Shown: positions 8,866-18,700 of the stretch, piece after piece
How positions within the stretch are numbered: position 1 is the stretch's first letter
Layout of the letters: each line of letters opens with the position of its first letter
From: Leptospira bourretii
GTDB lineage: Bacteria > Spirochaetota > Leptospiria > Leptospirales > Leptospiraceae
Reading direction: 5' to 3'
DNA length: 64,000 bases
NCBI RefSeq assembly: GCF_004770145.1
Contig: NZ_RQFW01000016.1
Coordinates: 186,001 to 250,000, forward strand
The notes under the pieces: model-generated
Told to the model about the DNA's origin: nothing
Seen by the model: only the letters and a program-made list of their open reading frames with translations
Database searches by the model: none
Program-made: the position numbers and the translations under genes

Positions 8866-9443
8866 AACACAAACCAGGTAGACCCAAAAAAGGCCAAACA
8901 CAAATCACAAGAGAATTTGTTTTGGATTCAGCCTGGAACTTGGTGATGGACCAGGGACTTTCGGAATTTCGTCTGGTAGGACTTGCCGAAAATTTAGGAA
9001 TCCGTACGCCCTCACTTTACAACCACATCCGCGATTTAGAAGATCTGCGTAGGGAAATGAAAAGAAGATCCTTGCAAATATTAGGTGATAGGCTTTCCCT
9101 GAAGTCCAAAACTTCGGGCGGTGGATCCGAACGAATTTCCGAATTTTTAAATACTTACAGAGGTTTTGCGAAGACTCACCCCCATGTTTACCCCTTAACC
9201 ATTGAATCGACAGAGTCCGACCCAGAATTAAAACCCTTGGGCGACCGGATTTTGGAAATTTGTATGGAAGTCTTTCGGTTCCAATCCTTGGATGAAACCG
9301 CAGTCCATAGGATTCGAATTTTACGTTCTCTCTTACACGGGTTTATTGTTTTAGAAGAAGCCGGTGGGTTTGGCCGGAAAGAATCCATCGAGGATAGTTT
9401 TAAGAAAATAACAGAATCATTGGAATCTGGTAGACTCTGGTAA
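8850..9443 (+). CDS. TetR-family transcriptional regulator
   Basis: The 197-residue protein has a basic N-terminal arm (KKIKHKPGRPKKGQ) and a TetR helix-turn-helix: TREFVLDSAWNLVMDQGLSE, then RLVGLAENLGIRTPSLYNHI. The C-terminal ligand-binding half (about 85-197) includes HGFIVLEEAGGFG, as in TetR proteins with WHG-like C-terminal domains. It overlaps the upstream hydrolase by 16 bases, so translation is probably coupled. It is the obvious candidate to bind the two palindromes at 7934-7973. The inducer is unknown; a substrate or product of the hydrolase would be logical. Confidence 0.9.
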   Translation: MAKKIKHKPGRPKKGQTQITREFVLDSAWNLVMDQGLSEFRLVGLAENLGIRTPSLYNHIRDLEDLRREMKRRSLQILGDRLSLKSKTSGGGSERISEFLNTYRGFAKTHPHVYPLTIESTESDPELKPLGDRILEICMEVFRFQSLDETAVHRIRILRSLLHGFIVLEEAGGFGRKESIEDSFKKITESLESGRLW

Positions 9444-9492
9444 AACTTTACTTTTCGGGAGAATGTGTCTGCGAAAACCTGGGTAAAGAATT

Positions 9493-11406
9493 ATGGCAGC
9501 ACTTACAATCACACTACCAGATGGAAGTTCCAAGGAACTAGAATCGGGTAAATCCTTTTCTGATTTCATCCAAGCCCAACTGCCTTTCTTGAAAGAGAAA
9601 GCTTTAGCCGTTGTTTTGTCCGATGGTCGCACAGTTGACCTTTCCTATATCCCTACGACGAACACTACAGTAAAGTTTCTCACCTTTGATGACACAGAAG
9701 GAAAAGAAGTTTTCCACCATTCTTCTGCCCACTTACTCGGTATGGCTGTCCAAAGGCTTTGGCCAGAGGCTCGCCTGACTGTTGGTCCAGTGATTGAAAA
9801 TGGTCCTGGATTTTTCTTTTATGATATTGATTTTGGAACCATCATTTTAACCCCTGAGGACCTTCCAAAAATCGAAGCAGAAATGGCAAAGATAGTCAAA
9901 GAAGATCTCGTTGTCAAACGTTGGGAACTTTCCAAAGAAGAAGCCATTGAAAAATTTAAAAAAGAAAACGAACCTTATAAAGTAGAACTCATCCAAGGAT
10001 TCGATTCCGCATCTGTTTCGTTATACGGACAAGGGGAATGGTATGACCTTTGTCGGGGACCTCACGTGGCCCGTACTGGTCAACTCAAAGCTTTCAAACT
10101 CACTGCCATTTCTGGTGCGTATTGGAAAGGGGACTCCAAAAACAAACAGCTCACTCGTATTTATGGTGTGTCTTTTCCCACCAAAAAACAGTTAGACGAA
10201 TATATCTTCCTCATCGAAGAAGCTAAAAAAAGAGACCATAGAAAACTGGGAAAAGAATTGGATCTTTTTAGTTTCCAAGACGAAGCTCCTGGATTTCCTT
10301 TTTGGCATCCAAAGGGAACTGTTCTTTGGAACACTCTTGCTTCTTACATTCGGGAAGAATGTTTTAGACGTGGGTACCAAGAGATTAAAACTCCTGCGAT
10401 TTTAAATTCCTCTCTTTGGAAAAAGTCAGGCCACTGGGATAATTTTAAAGAGAACATGTATTTCACAGACATCGATGAAAGTGAATTTGCAGTAAAACCC
10501 ATGAACTGTCCTGGGTGTTGTTTGATTTACAAATACCATATGCACTCGTACAGAGAACTTCCTCTTCGGTTTATGGAACTTGGGAATGTACATCGCCATG
10601 AAATGTCGGGAGTTCTTCATGGACTTTTTCGTGTAAGGGCCTTCACACAAGACGATGCGCATATCTATGCACCACTCGAAAAAGTAGAATCAGAAGTCGA
10701 AGACATCATTGACTTTACATTTGATGTGTATAAAAAATTTGGATTTACTGAATTCAAAACTTTTATTGCGACAAGGCCAGAAAAGTCACAAGGAAGTGAT
10801 GAAGATTGGAATCTCGCCACACAAGCATTACACGATGCATTGAAGAAAAAAGGAATCGAATACGGAATCAAAGAAGGTGACGGCGCTTTTTACGGTCCTA
10901 AAATCGAATTCAATATTAAAGATTCACTTGGAAGGTTATGGCAATGCGGAACCGTACAAATTGACTTTTCTATGCCGAGTCGTTTTGAACTCGACTTCAC
11001 TGCATCGGATGGAAAAAAACATGCACCAGTGATGATCCACAGAGCCATCTACGGATCTTTGGAAAGGTTCATTGGAATCCTCATCGAACACTTCGAAGGG
11101 AAATTCCCACTTTGGTTAAATCCGACACAACTTCGTGTCTTAACTGTGGCAGAAGTACACAATGATTATGCAAAAGAAGTATATCAAGATTTGGTAATGC
11201 AAGGTTTCCGTGTCGAGATCGACCTTCGTAATGAAAAGATTGGAAGTAAAATTAGGGATTCCATCCTAAAACGAAGCAGTTACACTTTGATTTTAGGTGA
11301 TAAAGAAAAAGAATCAGGTTCTATCTCCTTCCGAAAGATGGGAGAAGAGAAAACAGAAACAGTTTCTCGAGATGGATTTTTATCTTTATTGAAGGGTGAT
11401 CTTTAA
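9493..11406 (+). CDS. thrS: Threonyl-tRNA synthetase
   Basis: Charges tRNA-Thr with threonine. It is full length at 637 residues. Domains in order are TGS (about 1-65), the editing domain with [19 protein letters not shown] (about 75-95), the class II catalytic core (about 240-530) with motif 2 region [14 protein letters not shown] and zinc-site segment [15 protein letters not shown], and the anticodon-binding domain (about 540-637). The start [20 protein letters not shown] fits the TGS domain well. No T-box or other leader is seen in the 49 bases upstream. Confidence 0.98.
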   Translation: MAALTITLPDGSSKELESGKSFSDFIQAQLPFLKEKALAVVLSDGRTVDLSYIPTTNTTVKFLTFDDTEGKEVFHHSSAHLLGMAVQRLWPEARLTVGPVIENGPGFFFYDIDFGTIILTPEDLPKIEAEMAKIVKEDLVVKRWELSKEEAIEKFKKENEPYKVELIQGFDSASVSLYGQGEWYDLCRGPHVARTGQLKAFKLTAISGAYWKGDSKNKQLTRIYGVSFPTKKQLDEYIFLIEEAKKRDHRKLGKELDLFSFQDEAPGFPFWHPKGTVLWNTLASYIREECFRRGYQEIKTPAILNSSLWKKSGHWDNFKENMYFTDIDESEFAVKPMNCPGCCLIYKYHMHSYRELPLRFMELGNVHRHEMSGVLHGLFRVRAFTQDDAHIYAPLEKVESEVEDIIDFTFDVYKKFGFTEFKTFIATRPEKSQGSDEDWNLATQALHDALKKKGIEYGIKEGDGAFYGPKIEFNIKDSLGRLWQCGTVQIDFSMPSRFELDFTASDGKKHAPVMIHRAIYGSLERFIGILIEHFEGKFPLWLNPTQLRVLTVAEVHNDYAKEVYQDLVMQGFRVEIDLRNEKIGSKIRDSILKRSSYTLILGDKEKESGSISFRKMGEEKTETVSRDGFLSLLKGDL

Positions 11407-11430
11407 ATAAAGAAATTTCTTGACTAACAC

Positions 11431-12336
11431 TTGGGGGGATCTACACTCCCTCCAGTGCCACAAAAGCTAATCATCACCAAACAAATCGACCCGGTCATTT
11501 ACGATTTGGATCTTCCCATCCATCCACCGTATGATGCCCGTGATGCGTTCGATGCCATACCCATGCAGCTCCTTCCCTTTGCGGATGGCCTAACTGTGGG
11601 TTGGAAGGTGAGTCCTATGCAGTTTGTCGATGGGCTTGGTCGTGATTTAAAGTTAGATTGTCCAAGCATTGTCATCACCGGGGGACAAAACCTAGGGGAT
11701 ACTCCTGTAGTGCTCTATGTTGTTGCGGCTTTTTACGATAAAGAAAATCGCCTGCTTTCCTGCCAGACAAGCGAACATATTGTCCAACCTTGGGAAAGTT
11801 ACGATATCCCAGGACTTTGGAGTCGATTTCCATTTCCCATCACCGAAATTGCCAGAGCCTCTGTGGGGATTACCTCCTACGGTTGGGAAGAATCCAGGCC
11901 AGAAGAAACCCAGATCCTTTCCAAAAAGAAACCAAAACCCGAAACCAAATACGAATGGAAACGGGATGGGGGAGTGGTTGGATCTTATAGTTTCCAAAAA
12001 TGGAACCCAGGTGCTGGGGATCTCCTTCTTGCCACAGAACCTCTCTCGAAAGAAAACCGTGTCCGGATCCGTTTGGAGCGCCGAAAAAGCGAAGGGCTTA
12101 GTTACTTGGCTCTCGTCCAGTCCCAGTCACCAAAACATTCTGTCAAAACCCACGATCATTTGATCCAATATGCCATTTATACGGAAGAAGGCCGACTTTG
12201 CCATGGCGGGTCTTGTATGGGAATGGGAAATCACGGGGATTTGGTCTCTCTGGTTCCCATTTTGCCAGAGTTATTAGAGTCTCCCTCCTTGTATTTAGAA
12301 CTGGTAGTCTGGGAAGGTCCTTCCGGCACGCTTTAA
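11431..12336 (+). CDS. Conserved-looking hypothetical protein of unknown function
   Basis: I do not recognise a family. The protein is soluble, with no signal peptide or membrane segment, and is rich in Pro, Trp and charged residues. Segments such as MQFVDGLGRDLKLDCPSIVITGG and PILPELLESPSLYLELVVWEGP suggest mixed alpha/beta or beta-sandwich structure. The start is uncertain. The longest frame begins at TTG 11431, inside a G-run. The GTG at 11455 (MPQKLIITKQ...) is an alternative with the GGGGGGA run about 16 bases ahead, which is rather far for a ribosome-binding site. A TTGACT at 11420-11425 could be a -35 box. It sits between thrS and infC on the same strand. Confidence 0.7.
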   Translation: MGGSTLPPVPQKLIITKQIDPVIYDLDLPIHPPYDARDAFDAIPMQLLPFADGLTVGWKVSPMQFVDGLGRDLKLDCPSIVITGGQNLGDTPVVLYVVAAFYDKENRLLSCQTSEHIVQPWESYDIPGLWSRFPFPITEIARASVGITSYGWEESRPEETQILSKKKPKPETKYEWKRDGGVVGSYSFQKWNPGAGDLLLATEPLSKENRVRIRLERRKSEGLSYLALVQSQSPKHSVKTHDHLIQYAIYTEEGRLCHGGSCMGMGNHGDLVSLVPILPELLESPSLYLELVVWEGPSGTL

Positions 12337-12389
12337 CTCCTTTCCGGACGCAATTCCCAAAGAAATGTACTTGCGTGCCTCGTTTTTCA

Positions 12390-12420
12390 TCCGAAATTGG
12401 AAATTGAAAGAAATTTCGGA
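12390..12420 (+). promoter_or_regulatory. Stem-loop covering the infC ribosome-binding site
   Basis: A perfect 9-bp inverted repeat (12390-12398 TCCGAAATT with 12412-12420 AATTTCGGA, 13-base loop) includes most of the GGAG Shine-Dalgarno at 12418-12421, which lies 5 bases before the infC ATG (12427). Folding would hide the ribosome-binding site. The pairing is seen directly; control by ribosomal protein L20 or IF3 is an inference from other bacteria. Confidence 0.55.
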
Positions 12421-12426
12421 GACTGA

Positions 12427-12990
12427 ATGCAGAAACGGCCCAACCCTAGAGGGAACCCAAACCAAGATAAATTCGCCCACATCAGAATTAACGAACAAAT
12501 TACCAATGTAGCATCGATCCGACTCGTCTCTGACGAAGGGTCTGACATCGTTACTCTGGAAGAAGCTCTGAAAAGAGCTAAGGAAGCTAACCTTGATTTG
12601 GTGGAAGTCTCGGGAGACCAAGATGTTCACGTCTGTAAGTTGATCGATTTTGGAAAATACAAATTCGAACTTCTTAAAAAAACGAAAGAAGCGAAAAAGA
12701 AACAACACGTTGTCACGGTGAAAGAAATTAAAATCCGCCCGCGGATTGATAACCATGACTTCGAGATTAAGAAGCGTCATGCTTTAGAATTCTTGCAAAA
12801 GGGTGATAAAGTAAAAGTGACTCTTCGATTCCGAGGCAGAGAGATGGTTCACTCTGAAATTGGAATGAATATTGTTAACCGGTTTGTCGAGGACCTAAAA
12901 GAGCATGCCTCTCCCGAAAAAATGCCGGTACACGACGGAAAGACGATAGTGGTCGTGATGAACCCAATTAGTGAGAAACCTAAAGGATAA
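12427..12990 (+). CDS. infC: Translation initiation factor IF-3
   Basis: Binds the 30S subunit and checks the start codon and initiator tRNA. Its 187 residues fall in the usual two-domain layout: the N-domain [19 protein letters not shown]...[20 protein letters not shown], a Lys-rich linker ([12 protein letters not shown]), and the C-domain [18 protein letters not shown] ... [11 protein letters not shown]. The ATG start is preceded by GGAG at 12418-12421. It is the first gene of the classic infC-rpmI-rplT operon. Confidence 0.97.
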   Translation: MQKRPNPRGNPNQDKFAHIRINEQITNVASIRLVSDEGSDIVTLEEALKRAKEANLDLVEVSGDQDVHVCKLIDFGKYKFELLKKTKEAKKKQHVVTVKEIKIRPRIDNHDFEIKKRHALEFLQKGDKVKVTLRFRGREMVHSEIGMNIVNRFVEDLKEHASPEKMPVHDGKTIVVVMNPISEKPKG

Positions 12991-12998
12991 AAACAACT

Positions 12999-13199
12999 AT
13001 GTATAAGCTGAAGACAAATAGGGCAGCAGCCAAACGTTTTAAGTTTACCAAGTCTGGTAAAATTAAACGCGGTTGTGCGTTCCGACGACATATCTTAGAG
13101 AAAAAATCTCCTAAGATGAAACACCAAAGCCGTGGAATGCACCTCATCCACGAAACCGATTATAACCGTGTAGAAAAACTTCTACCTTACGGAGGTTAA
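12999..13199 (+). CDS. rpmI: 50S ribosomal protein L35
   Basis: 66-residue basic protein of the large subunit. The core pattern [20 protein letters not shown] is typical of L35, followed by [19 protein letters not shown]. Positioned 8 bases after infC and 3 bases before rplT, as in most bacteria. Confidence 0.97.
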   Translation: MYKLKTNRAAAKRFKFTKSGKIKRGCAFRRHILEKKSPKMKHQSRGMHLIHETDYNRVEKLLPYGG

Positions 13200-13202
13200 A
13201 CG

Positions 13203-13556
13203 ATGCCACGCGCAGTCAACGGAACCATCCATAAGAATCGTAGAAAAAAAGTTCTCGCTAAAGCAAAAGGTTTTAGAGGCGGACGTTCTAAACTTTTCAG
13301 AACAGCAAAATCTGCTGTGATGAAAGCTGGTCAATGGGCATACCGTGACCGTAGAAAGAAAAAGTCCGAATTCCGTAAACTTTGGATTACGAGAATCAAT
13401 GCTGCAGTAAGAGAAAATGGAATGTCTTATTCAAAATTCATCCATGCACTCAAAACACACGGAATCAACTTAGATCGTAAAACTTTGGCTGACCTTGCTT
13501 ACAACCACAAAGAAGTATTCAACGCCATCGTAGAAAAAACCAAAGTCGCTAAGTAA
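13203..13556 (+). CDS. rplT: 50S ribosomal protein L20
   Basis: Binds 23S rRNA early in large-subunit assembly and in several bacteria represses its own operon. At 117 residues it matches the family. It shows [20 protein letters not shown], the long basic helix [20 protein letters not shown], and [20 protein letters not shown]. The GGAG in the rpmI tail (ACGGAGGTTAAACG) serves as ribosome-binding site. A large stem-loop follows at 13571-13599. Confidence 0.98.
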   Translation: MPRAVNGTIHKNRRKKVLAKAKGFRGGRSKLFRTAKSAVMKAGQWAYRDRRKKKSEFRKLWITRINAAVRENGMSYSKFIHALKTHGINLDRKTLADLAYNHKEVFNAIVEKTKVAK

Positions 13557-13570
13557 ATTAGTGCTTGATT

Positions 13571-13599
13571 GGAATAGAATGGCTCGGCTATTCTATTCC
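13571..13599 (+). other. Strong stem-loop between rplT and the next gene
   Basis: GGAATAGAAT (13571-13580) pairs perfectly with ATTCTATTCC (13590-13599). Three more pairs can form in the 9-base interior, one of them G-U. No T-tract follows, so it is not a standard terminator. It may be an mRNA-end or processing structure of the infC operon, or an element in the leader of the gene starting at 13614. Confidence 0.65.
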
Positions 13600-13613
13600 A
13601 TCGGATTGTTATC

Positions 13614-14252
13614 ATGTTAAAAATCGAAACCATTGAAGAGCTAGAAAGTAAAGTTGTTAAGGCTTTGGAGTTAATCCAAGACCTGAGAACGGAAAATGCA
13701 CGCCTGGAGACGGAAAACGAATCCCTCCGTGCGGAAAACGACCAAATGAAGCTCGCAATGGAGGAGAAGGAACGTGAACTAAAAACACTTCGTTCCCAAC
13801 TCCAAGAAGCAAATGATGAGTTAAACCAACTCCGCGAAAGGGAAGGACTTTTGGAATCCAAAGTCCACCAACTCCTTGGTCGTTTGGACGGACTTCCTAC
13901 CACAGGAAGTTCGGCTCCCAAATCACAACCAAACACAGATTCTAGTCCTGTAGAACCGGTGGTTGCAGCAGGATCTGCGGCAATTCCTAGTCTCGTGACA
14001 GACGAAGATGATGAAATCATTTTACTTGATGAAGACGAATCAGAATTCCAAACAGAAGATGTTTTGGAAAAACCCCCTGCTTCTGCGTCCTTTGAAAAAG
14101 AAGAACTCGTTGTCGAATCAGAGGAAGAAGTTCCTACCGTAGAAATCGATGAAGATGATGACATCATCATTGACGACGATGACGAAGCGATCAGTGTGTT
14201 TGATGCTGACGACGACGATGATTTTTTAATTATCGAAGACGATCCTAAATAA
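13614..14252 (+). CDS. Coiled-coil protein with acidic C-terminal tail, next to zapA (ZapB-like?)
   Basis: No certain family. Residues about 5-95 form an unbroken coiled coil rich in Leu/Glu (IEELESKVVKALELIQDL; ENARLETENESLRAENDQ; LKTLRSQLQEANDELNQLRE). The rest is a low-complexity region of Ser/Pro/Thr and then a strongly acidic tail with blocks such as DEDDEIILLDEDESE and DEDDDIIIDDDDEA. The short N-terminal coiled coil and the position 5 bases before zapA recall ZapB, the partner of ZapA in Z-ring assembly, but the acidic tail is not part of E. coli ZapB. This is inference. The start ATG has only a weak ribosome-binding site, and a large stem-loop lies just upstream. Confidence 0.8.
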   Translation: MLKIETIEELESKVVKALELIQDLRTENARLETENESLRAENDQMKLAMEEKERELKTLRSQLQEANDELNQLREREGLLESKVHQLLGRLDGLPTTGSSAPKSQPNTDSSPVEPVVAAGSAAIPSLVTDEDDEIILLDEDESEFQTEDVLEKPPASASFEKEELVVESEEEVPTVEIDEDDDIIIDDDDEAISVFDADDDDDFLIIEDDPK

Positions 14253-14257
14253 ATTTT

Positions 14258-14575
14258 ATGGCAGAGTCTGCCCCAAAGTCACAGAAAATCACCAAACAGA
14301 TCTTTGGTGAAACTTATACCATTGTAGGTGAGGCTTCCTCGGGGTATATATCTGAGGTGGCTGATTACGTAGAATCTCGTTTGAATGATTTGTCGAAGGC
14401 TCTTCCTGCGGCATCCAAAACAAAATTAGCAGTGCTTTGTGCTCTCAATTTAGCAGATGAACTATTTCAAATGAGAGATGTCTCCGCAAAGGCAAAAGAA
14501 AATCCCGAACTAGAAGAACGAACAAAGAAGATCATTTCTCTATTAGAAGAGGGGATCATTGGGGATCATTTTTGA
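14258..14575 (+). CDS. zapA: Cell division protein ZapA
   Basis: ZapA bundles FtsZ filaments at the division site. The 105-residue protein has the family layout: an N-terminal beta part (ITKQIFGETYTIVGEASSGY), then ISEVADYVESRLNDLSKALP, then a long helix starting KTKLAVLCALNLADELFQM and ending in a coiled coil. It overlaps the cyclo-ligase start by 4 bases (TTGA). In many bacteria zapA also lies beside the 5-formyl-THF cyclo-ligase gene, often with 6S RNA between; here there is no room for 6S RNA. Confidence 0.85.
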   Translation: MAESAPKSQKITKQIFGETYTIVGEASSGYISEVADYVESRLNDLSKALPAASKTKLAVLCALNLADELFQMRDVSAKAKENPELEERTKKIISLLEEGIIGDHF

Positions 14576-15156
14576 ATCCAATTTCTAAAGAAGATGCTAG
14601 GAACATTCTAAAAAAAAACCTTCCGAACCTTCCGGAACGGGAAGACCATGAAGCGGCCATCTTAAAACGATTGTACCCGCTTTTGCAAGGTAAATCAAAA
14701 ATCATCACATATGCACCAGACCTTCGGTACGAAGTGGACGTACTTCCAATCATCGAGTCCTGTCCTCTCCCGAGGCCCACAGGGTTTATCGAAGCCAGAC
14801 ATTCTGCCAAATGGTTCTTTCCTCGGATGGATGCAGAAAAAAAACTACGGTTCCTTCGTCCCTATTCCTTTGAAAAGAATGCAATGGGACTTTTTGAGCC
14901 TATTGGAGATGAGGAGATCTCCGTAGAGGATGCCGATTTGATTCTTGTGCCAGCCCTTGGATTCAATGAAAAAGGATACCGGTTGGGACGAGGAGGTGGG
15001 TATTATGATCGCATTTTAAATTCAGAATCTCTCCAAAAGAAAACAGTAGGACTTAGTTTTTCTAAACTTTTTCCCGTCCCATTTGTTGCAGAGAATCACG
15101 ATTTAAAAATAGGAAAAATGATTACGGAAACTCAGATTCATTCGTTTTTAGATTGA
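14572..15156 (+). CDS. 5-formyltetrahydrofolate cyclo-ligase
   Basis: Converts 5-formyl-THF to 5,10-methenyl-THF using ATP, returning the folate to the one-carbon pool. Its 194 residues are normal for the family. The diagnostic nucleotide/folate motif GRGGGYYDRIL is present, preceded by DLILVPALGFNEKGYRLG. The start is TTG at 14572, overlapping the zapA stop by 4 bases (TTGA), which argues for translational coupling. Confidence 0.92.
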   Translation: MNPISKEDARNILKKNLPNLPEREDHEAAILKRLYPLLQGKSKIITYAPDLRYEVDVLPIIESCPLPRPTGFIEARHSAKWFFPRMDAEKKLRFLRPYSFEKNAMGLFEPIGDEEISVEDADLILVPALGFNEKGYRLGRGGGYYDRILNSESLQKKTVGLSFSKLFPVPFVAENHDLKIGKMITETQIHSFLD

Positions 15157-15192
15157 ATCCGTGAAGGATTCTGACACGATTCCAGGTAGCAT

Positions 15193-15696
15193 ATGGACCA
15201 AGAAACATTACTCACATCCCTGGCGGAAAAAACCAAAATGGAACAAGAGTCCGATCTGGGAGACTTGGAACAGTTCCTTACGTTTACCATTGATAAAGAA
15301 TTTTTCGGAATTCGTTTACTCTTGGTACATGAAATTTTAAAACCAGTTTTAATCACTCGGATTCCCAATGTAGATGATTACATTTTAGGTGTGATCAACC
15401 TCCGCGGAGAGATCATTCCCATTGTGGATTTGAAAAAAAGATTCCATGGCGCCGATTCTGAAATTTTTCCAATTTCAAGAATCATCGTCATCATGTTAGA
15501 TGAAAAAAGAATCGGTGTCCTCGTTGATGAGGTCAAACAAGTTGTCAAAATCCAAAAAGATTTTATCAGTTATACAACGGATGACTTGTCGTTAAACTAT
15601 AGTAAGATGGTTGAGTCGGTATCTAGATACGAAGACCATTTGATTTTGAATTTGGATTTGGAACAAATTGTTGATTTTGTTTCATCCGCAAAGTAA
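15193..15696 (+). CDS. cheW: Chemotaxis coupling protein CheW
   Basis: Adaptor linking chemoreceptors to CheA. The 167-residue protein is one CheW domain after a 30-residue acidic leader: FLTFTIDKEFFGIRLLLVHE, then ITRIPNVDDYILGVINLRGEIIPIVDLKKRF, then RIGVLVDEVKQVVKI. First gene of the cheW-cheA-cheB-cheY operon, 18 bases before cheA. Confidence 0.95.
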   Translation: MDQETLLTSLAEKTKMEQESDLGDLEQFLTFTIDKEFFGIRLLLVHEILKPVLITRIPNVDDYILGVINLRGEIIPIVDLKKRFHGADSEIFPISRIIVIMLDEKRIGVLVDEVKQVVKIQKDFISYTTDDLSLNYSKMVESVSRYEDHLILNLDLEQIVDFVSSAK

Positions 15697-15714
15697 CGAG
15701 AAAGGGATACGACA

Positions 15715-18700
15715 TTGGCTGGAATTTTAGGCGAATACACAGAAGTTTTCCTGGAAGAATCTGAGGACCAAATTGAGGAATTAAATTCCAATTTGGTAAA
15801 ACTCGAAAAAGACCATGAAAACCCAGAAATCATCAATGACATCTTTCGTGCGGCACACTCTTTAAAAAGTTCTTCTGCCTTTGTCGGTTTATACAATTTA
15901 TCCGACTTAGCCCATACGATGGAAAACCTTCTCCAAAAAATTCGAGAAGGTAGTTTAGAAATCAACGTTAAACTTGTTAATTTACTTTTTGAATGTTTTG
16001 ATTTGATCAAACAAGTCATCGAAGGTGTTGCTAACGGTGTAAAGGTGGAAACACCTTTTACAGACATGATTAAAAAACTTCAGGACTATGAAGCCTCACC
16101 AACTCAATCTGGTTCCGGTACTACCAAATCCAGTGAGACCAAAACATCGAAAGAAAGTGCTTTATCATCGATCACCTTAAATGAGGAAGAAATTTCTGAA
16201 ATCCGTCAGTCCCTAAAAGAGGACAATGATTTAACTGCATTTTCTGTTCAGTTAAAATTAAAAGACGAAACACCAATGCAAAATTTGAGACTTCTTTTGA
16301 TTTTGCAATCGGTGAAACAATCAGGTGTCATCATTAAATGTAATCCGTCAGAAGATGCATTGGACAATGGCCAAGGAAGTTTTGCACTTTCCTTTGTCAC
16401 TGTCACCAGACTGAACAGGCAGGAATTACATGTTCAGTGTAACATCGATATGGTGGATACACTTTCTGTGGAAGAAATTAAACTTCCCGAAACAGAAATG
16501 GAAGCTCTTGAAAAAAAGACGGACGCCTCTAATATTTCATCCACAAACACAATGTCCACACATTCTGATTCAGAAGAAAAACAGGTAACAAAAGGATCTG
16601 CTAACTTTGAAAAGGCGGTCACAGATTCTAAAGTTGTGATGAGAACCATTAAGGTATCTTCTGACAAACTAGACCAGCTCATGAATAACGTGGGGGAACT
16701 TGTTATTACCAATTCTGGATTCCAAAAAATCTATGATGATTTAGTGGCGCAATTCGGTGAAGATTCATTATTCAATGAACTCAAAGGGAAAATAGACCAA
16801 ATCAACCGAATTTCCAAAGACCTACAAACCGGAATTATGAATATCCGAATGGTTCCGATTGGATCTGTATTCAACAGGTTCACAAGACTCATTCGCGATC
16901 TTTCTTTGGAAACAGGAAAACAAGTAAACCTTGTACTTCGTGGCGAAAACACAGAACTCGATAAAAAAGTAATCGATGCCATTGGAGAACCACTCATCCA
17001 CCTCATTCGTAATTCAGTCGATCACGGAATTGAGTCTCCTTCTGAAAGACGAGCGGCCGGCAAACCCGAAGAAGGAACTGTGGAGCTAAATGCCTACCAA
17101 GGTGGATCCAATATCCTTGTCGAAATCCGGGATGATGGAAAAGGATTAAACAAAGATAAGATTCTAAAAAAAGCCATCGAACGTGGACTTGTAAACGATA
17201 CCGATGCACAGAATCTTTCTGAGTCCGATATCTTTCAGTTTATCTTTGCGCCTGGTTTTTCTACGGCTGATAAAATCTCTGATATTTCTGGTCGTGGTGT
17301 GGGGATGAACGTAGTCAATAAACTCATTGAAGAGTTTAAAGGTAAAATTCTCATCCATTCCGAAGAAGGGAAGGGATCTTCCTTCACCTTATCTTTCCCA
17401 CAAGCACTTGCCATCATTCCATCTATCCTTGTGATTATGGAAGAAGAAGTCTATGCTTTCCCCCTTTCCGAAGTTTCCGAAACCATCAAGGTCAACTTGG
17501 ACCAAATCACTACTTTGGAAGGTCACGAAATCATCAACTTACGAGGGGAAGTTCTCCCCATCTATCGTTTGAATCGTATCCTTGGCCTTGCTGATAAACA
17601 AGATATGGTGGAAGTTCCTGTAGTCATCGTGAATTACAAAACCAGAAAACTTGGTTTTATGGTCGATGATTTGATTGGAAAACATGAAACAGTCATCAAG
17701 TCTCTCGGTAAAAACTTCAAAGACATCCAAGGTCTAACAGGTGCCACCATTATGGGAGATGGAACCATTATCCTTGTTTTGGACATCCCTGGTCTTGTGG
17801 AAATTGCCGCAGATAAAGTGGACTGGTCTGACAAGTTGGTTGCTGGTGAGATGATGAAGAGGGCCTCTACCATTCGTTCTTTGGAGATGTCTGATTCTGA
17901 GTTTATGTTCAAATCCAATCACCCAACAAACCGCTATAATGCGAAGTTGATTGAATTACGTGCCAAAGACAAATCACGAGTTAAAAAAGATAAACATAAA
18001 ATAGAAAAACACGTGATTGTGCCGAAAGAAGAAGTGTTTGCGGAAGAACCTGTTACCAATCTGAAAATCACGACTGAGGTGATCAAAACAGAAACAGAAG
18101 TGAATGGAGATTCTGGTGAATCTTCTAAATCGGCAACAGCAACACTTGTGATCGATCACAAAACGGACGAAATCCATCGTTTGGCTGATGTTGCAAAAAT
18201 AGAAAATGTTAAGTTAACCGAAAGAGAACAAGCCGCAGAAATCATCAAAGGATTTGTGGAACAAAAAGAAGAACGTTTGAACCAAGTGGCTGCTTTGAAC
18301 TCCGAAGCGATTAATGAGATCATGTCTTCCAAAGATATCAAAAAGCTGGAAAATATTGTGAATACTGGTATGATGAATGCCGGCGTCGTACTCTCTCAGT
18401 TAGTTGGTAAAGAAGTAGAACTTTTTATTCCGGAAATCAAACTGACCGATAGAGAAGGGTTGGCGAAAGAATTCCGATATTCTATGGATCAGTTTTTTGG
18501 AATGAAAATTCGTATGACAGGGGATCTCAACGGAAACCTTCTTATGATGTTTTCTGAAGAAAATGGATCGGAGATTGCAAAAGAGTTGCTTGGGTCAGAA
18601 GATGCCAAGTATGCCGAGGGTAGCCTTCATAAACTATCTGAGGATATGGTTTCTGTTTTATCAGAAATCTCCAATATCGTTTGTTCCAGCGTCATGAACT

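Noticed and set aside
11717..12163. 148-codon plus-strand frame inside the 11431-12336 gene
   Set aside because: Fully contained in a longer frame with protein-like composition; no start signal. The parent gene is itself unknown, so this was considered but not kept.
12295..12780. 161-codon minus-strand frame opposite infC
   Set aside because: Covers a strongly conserved gene and shows no family features.
13499..14170. 223-codon minus-strand frame, very Ser-rich
   Set aside because: It is the mirror of Asp/Glu codons in the acidic coiled-coil gene; composition is an artefact and there is no ribosome-binding site.
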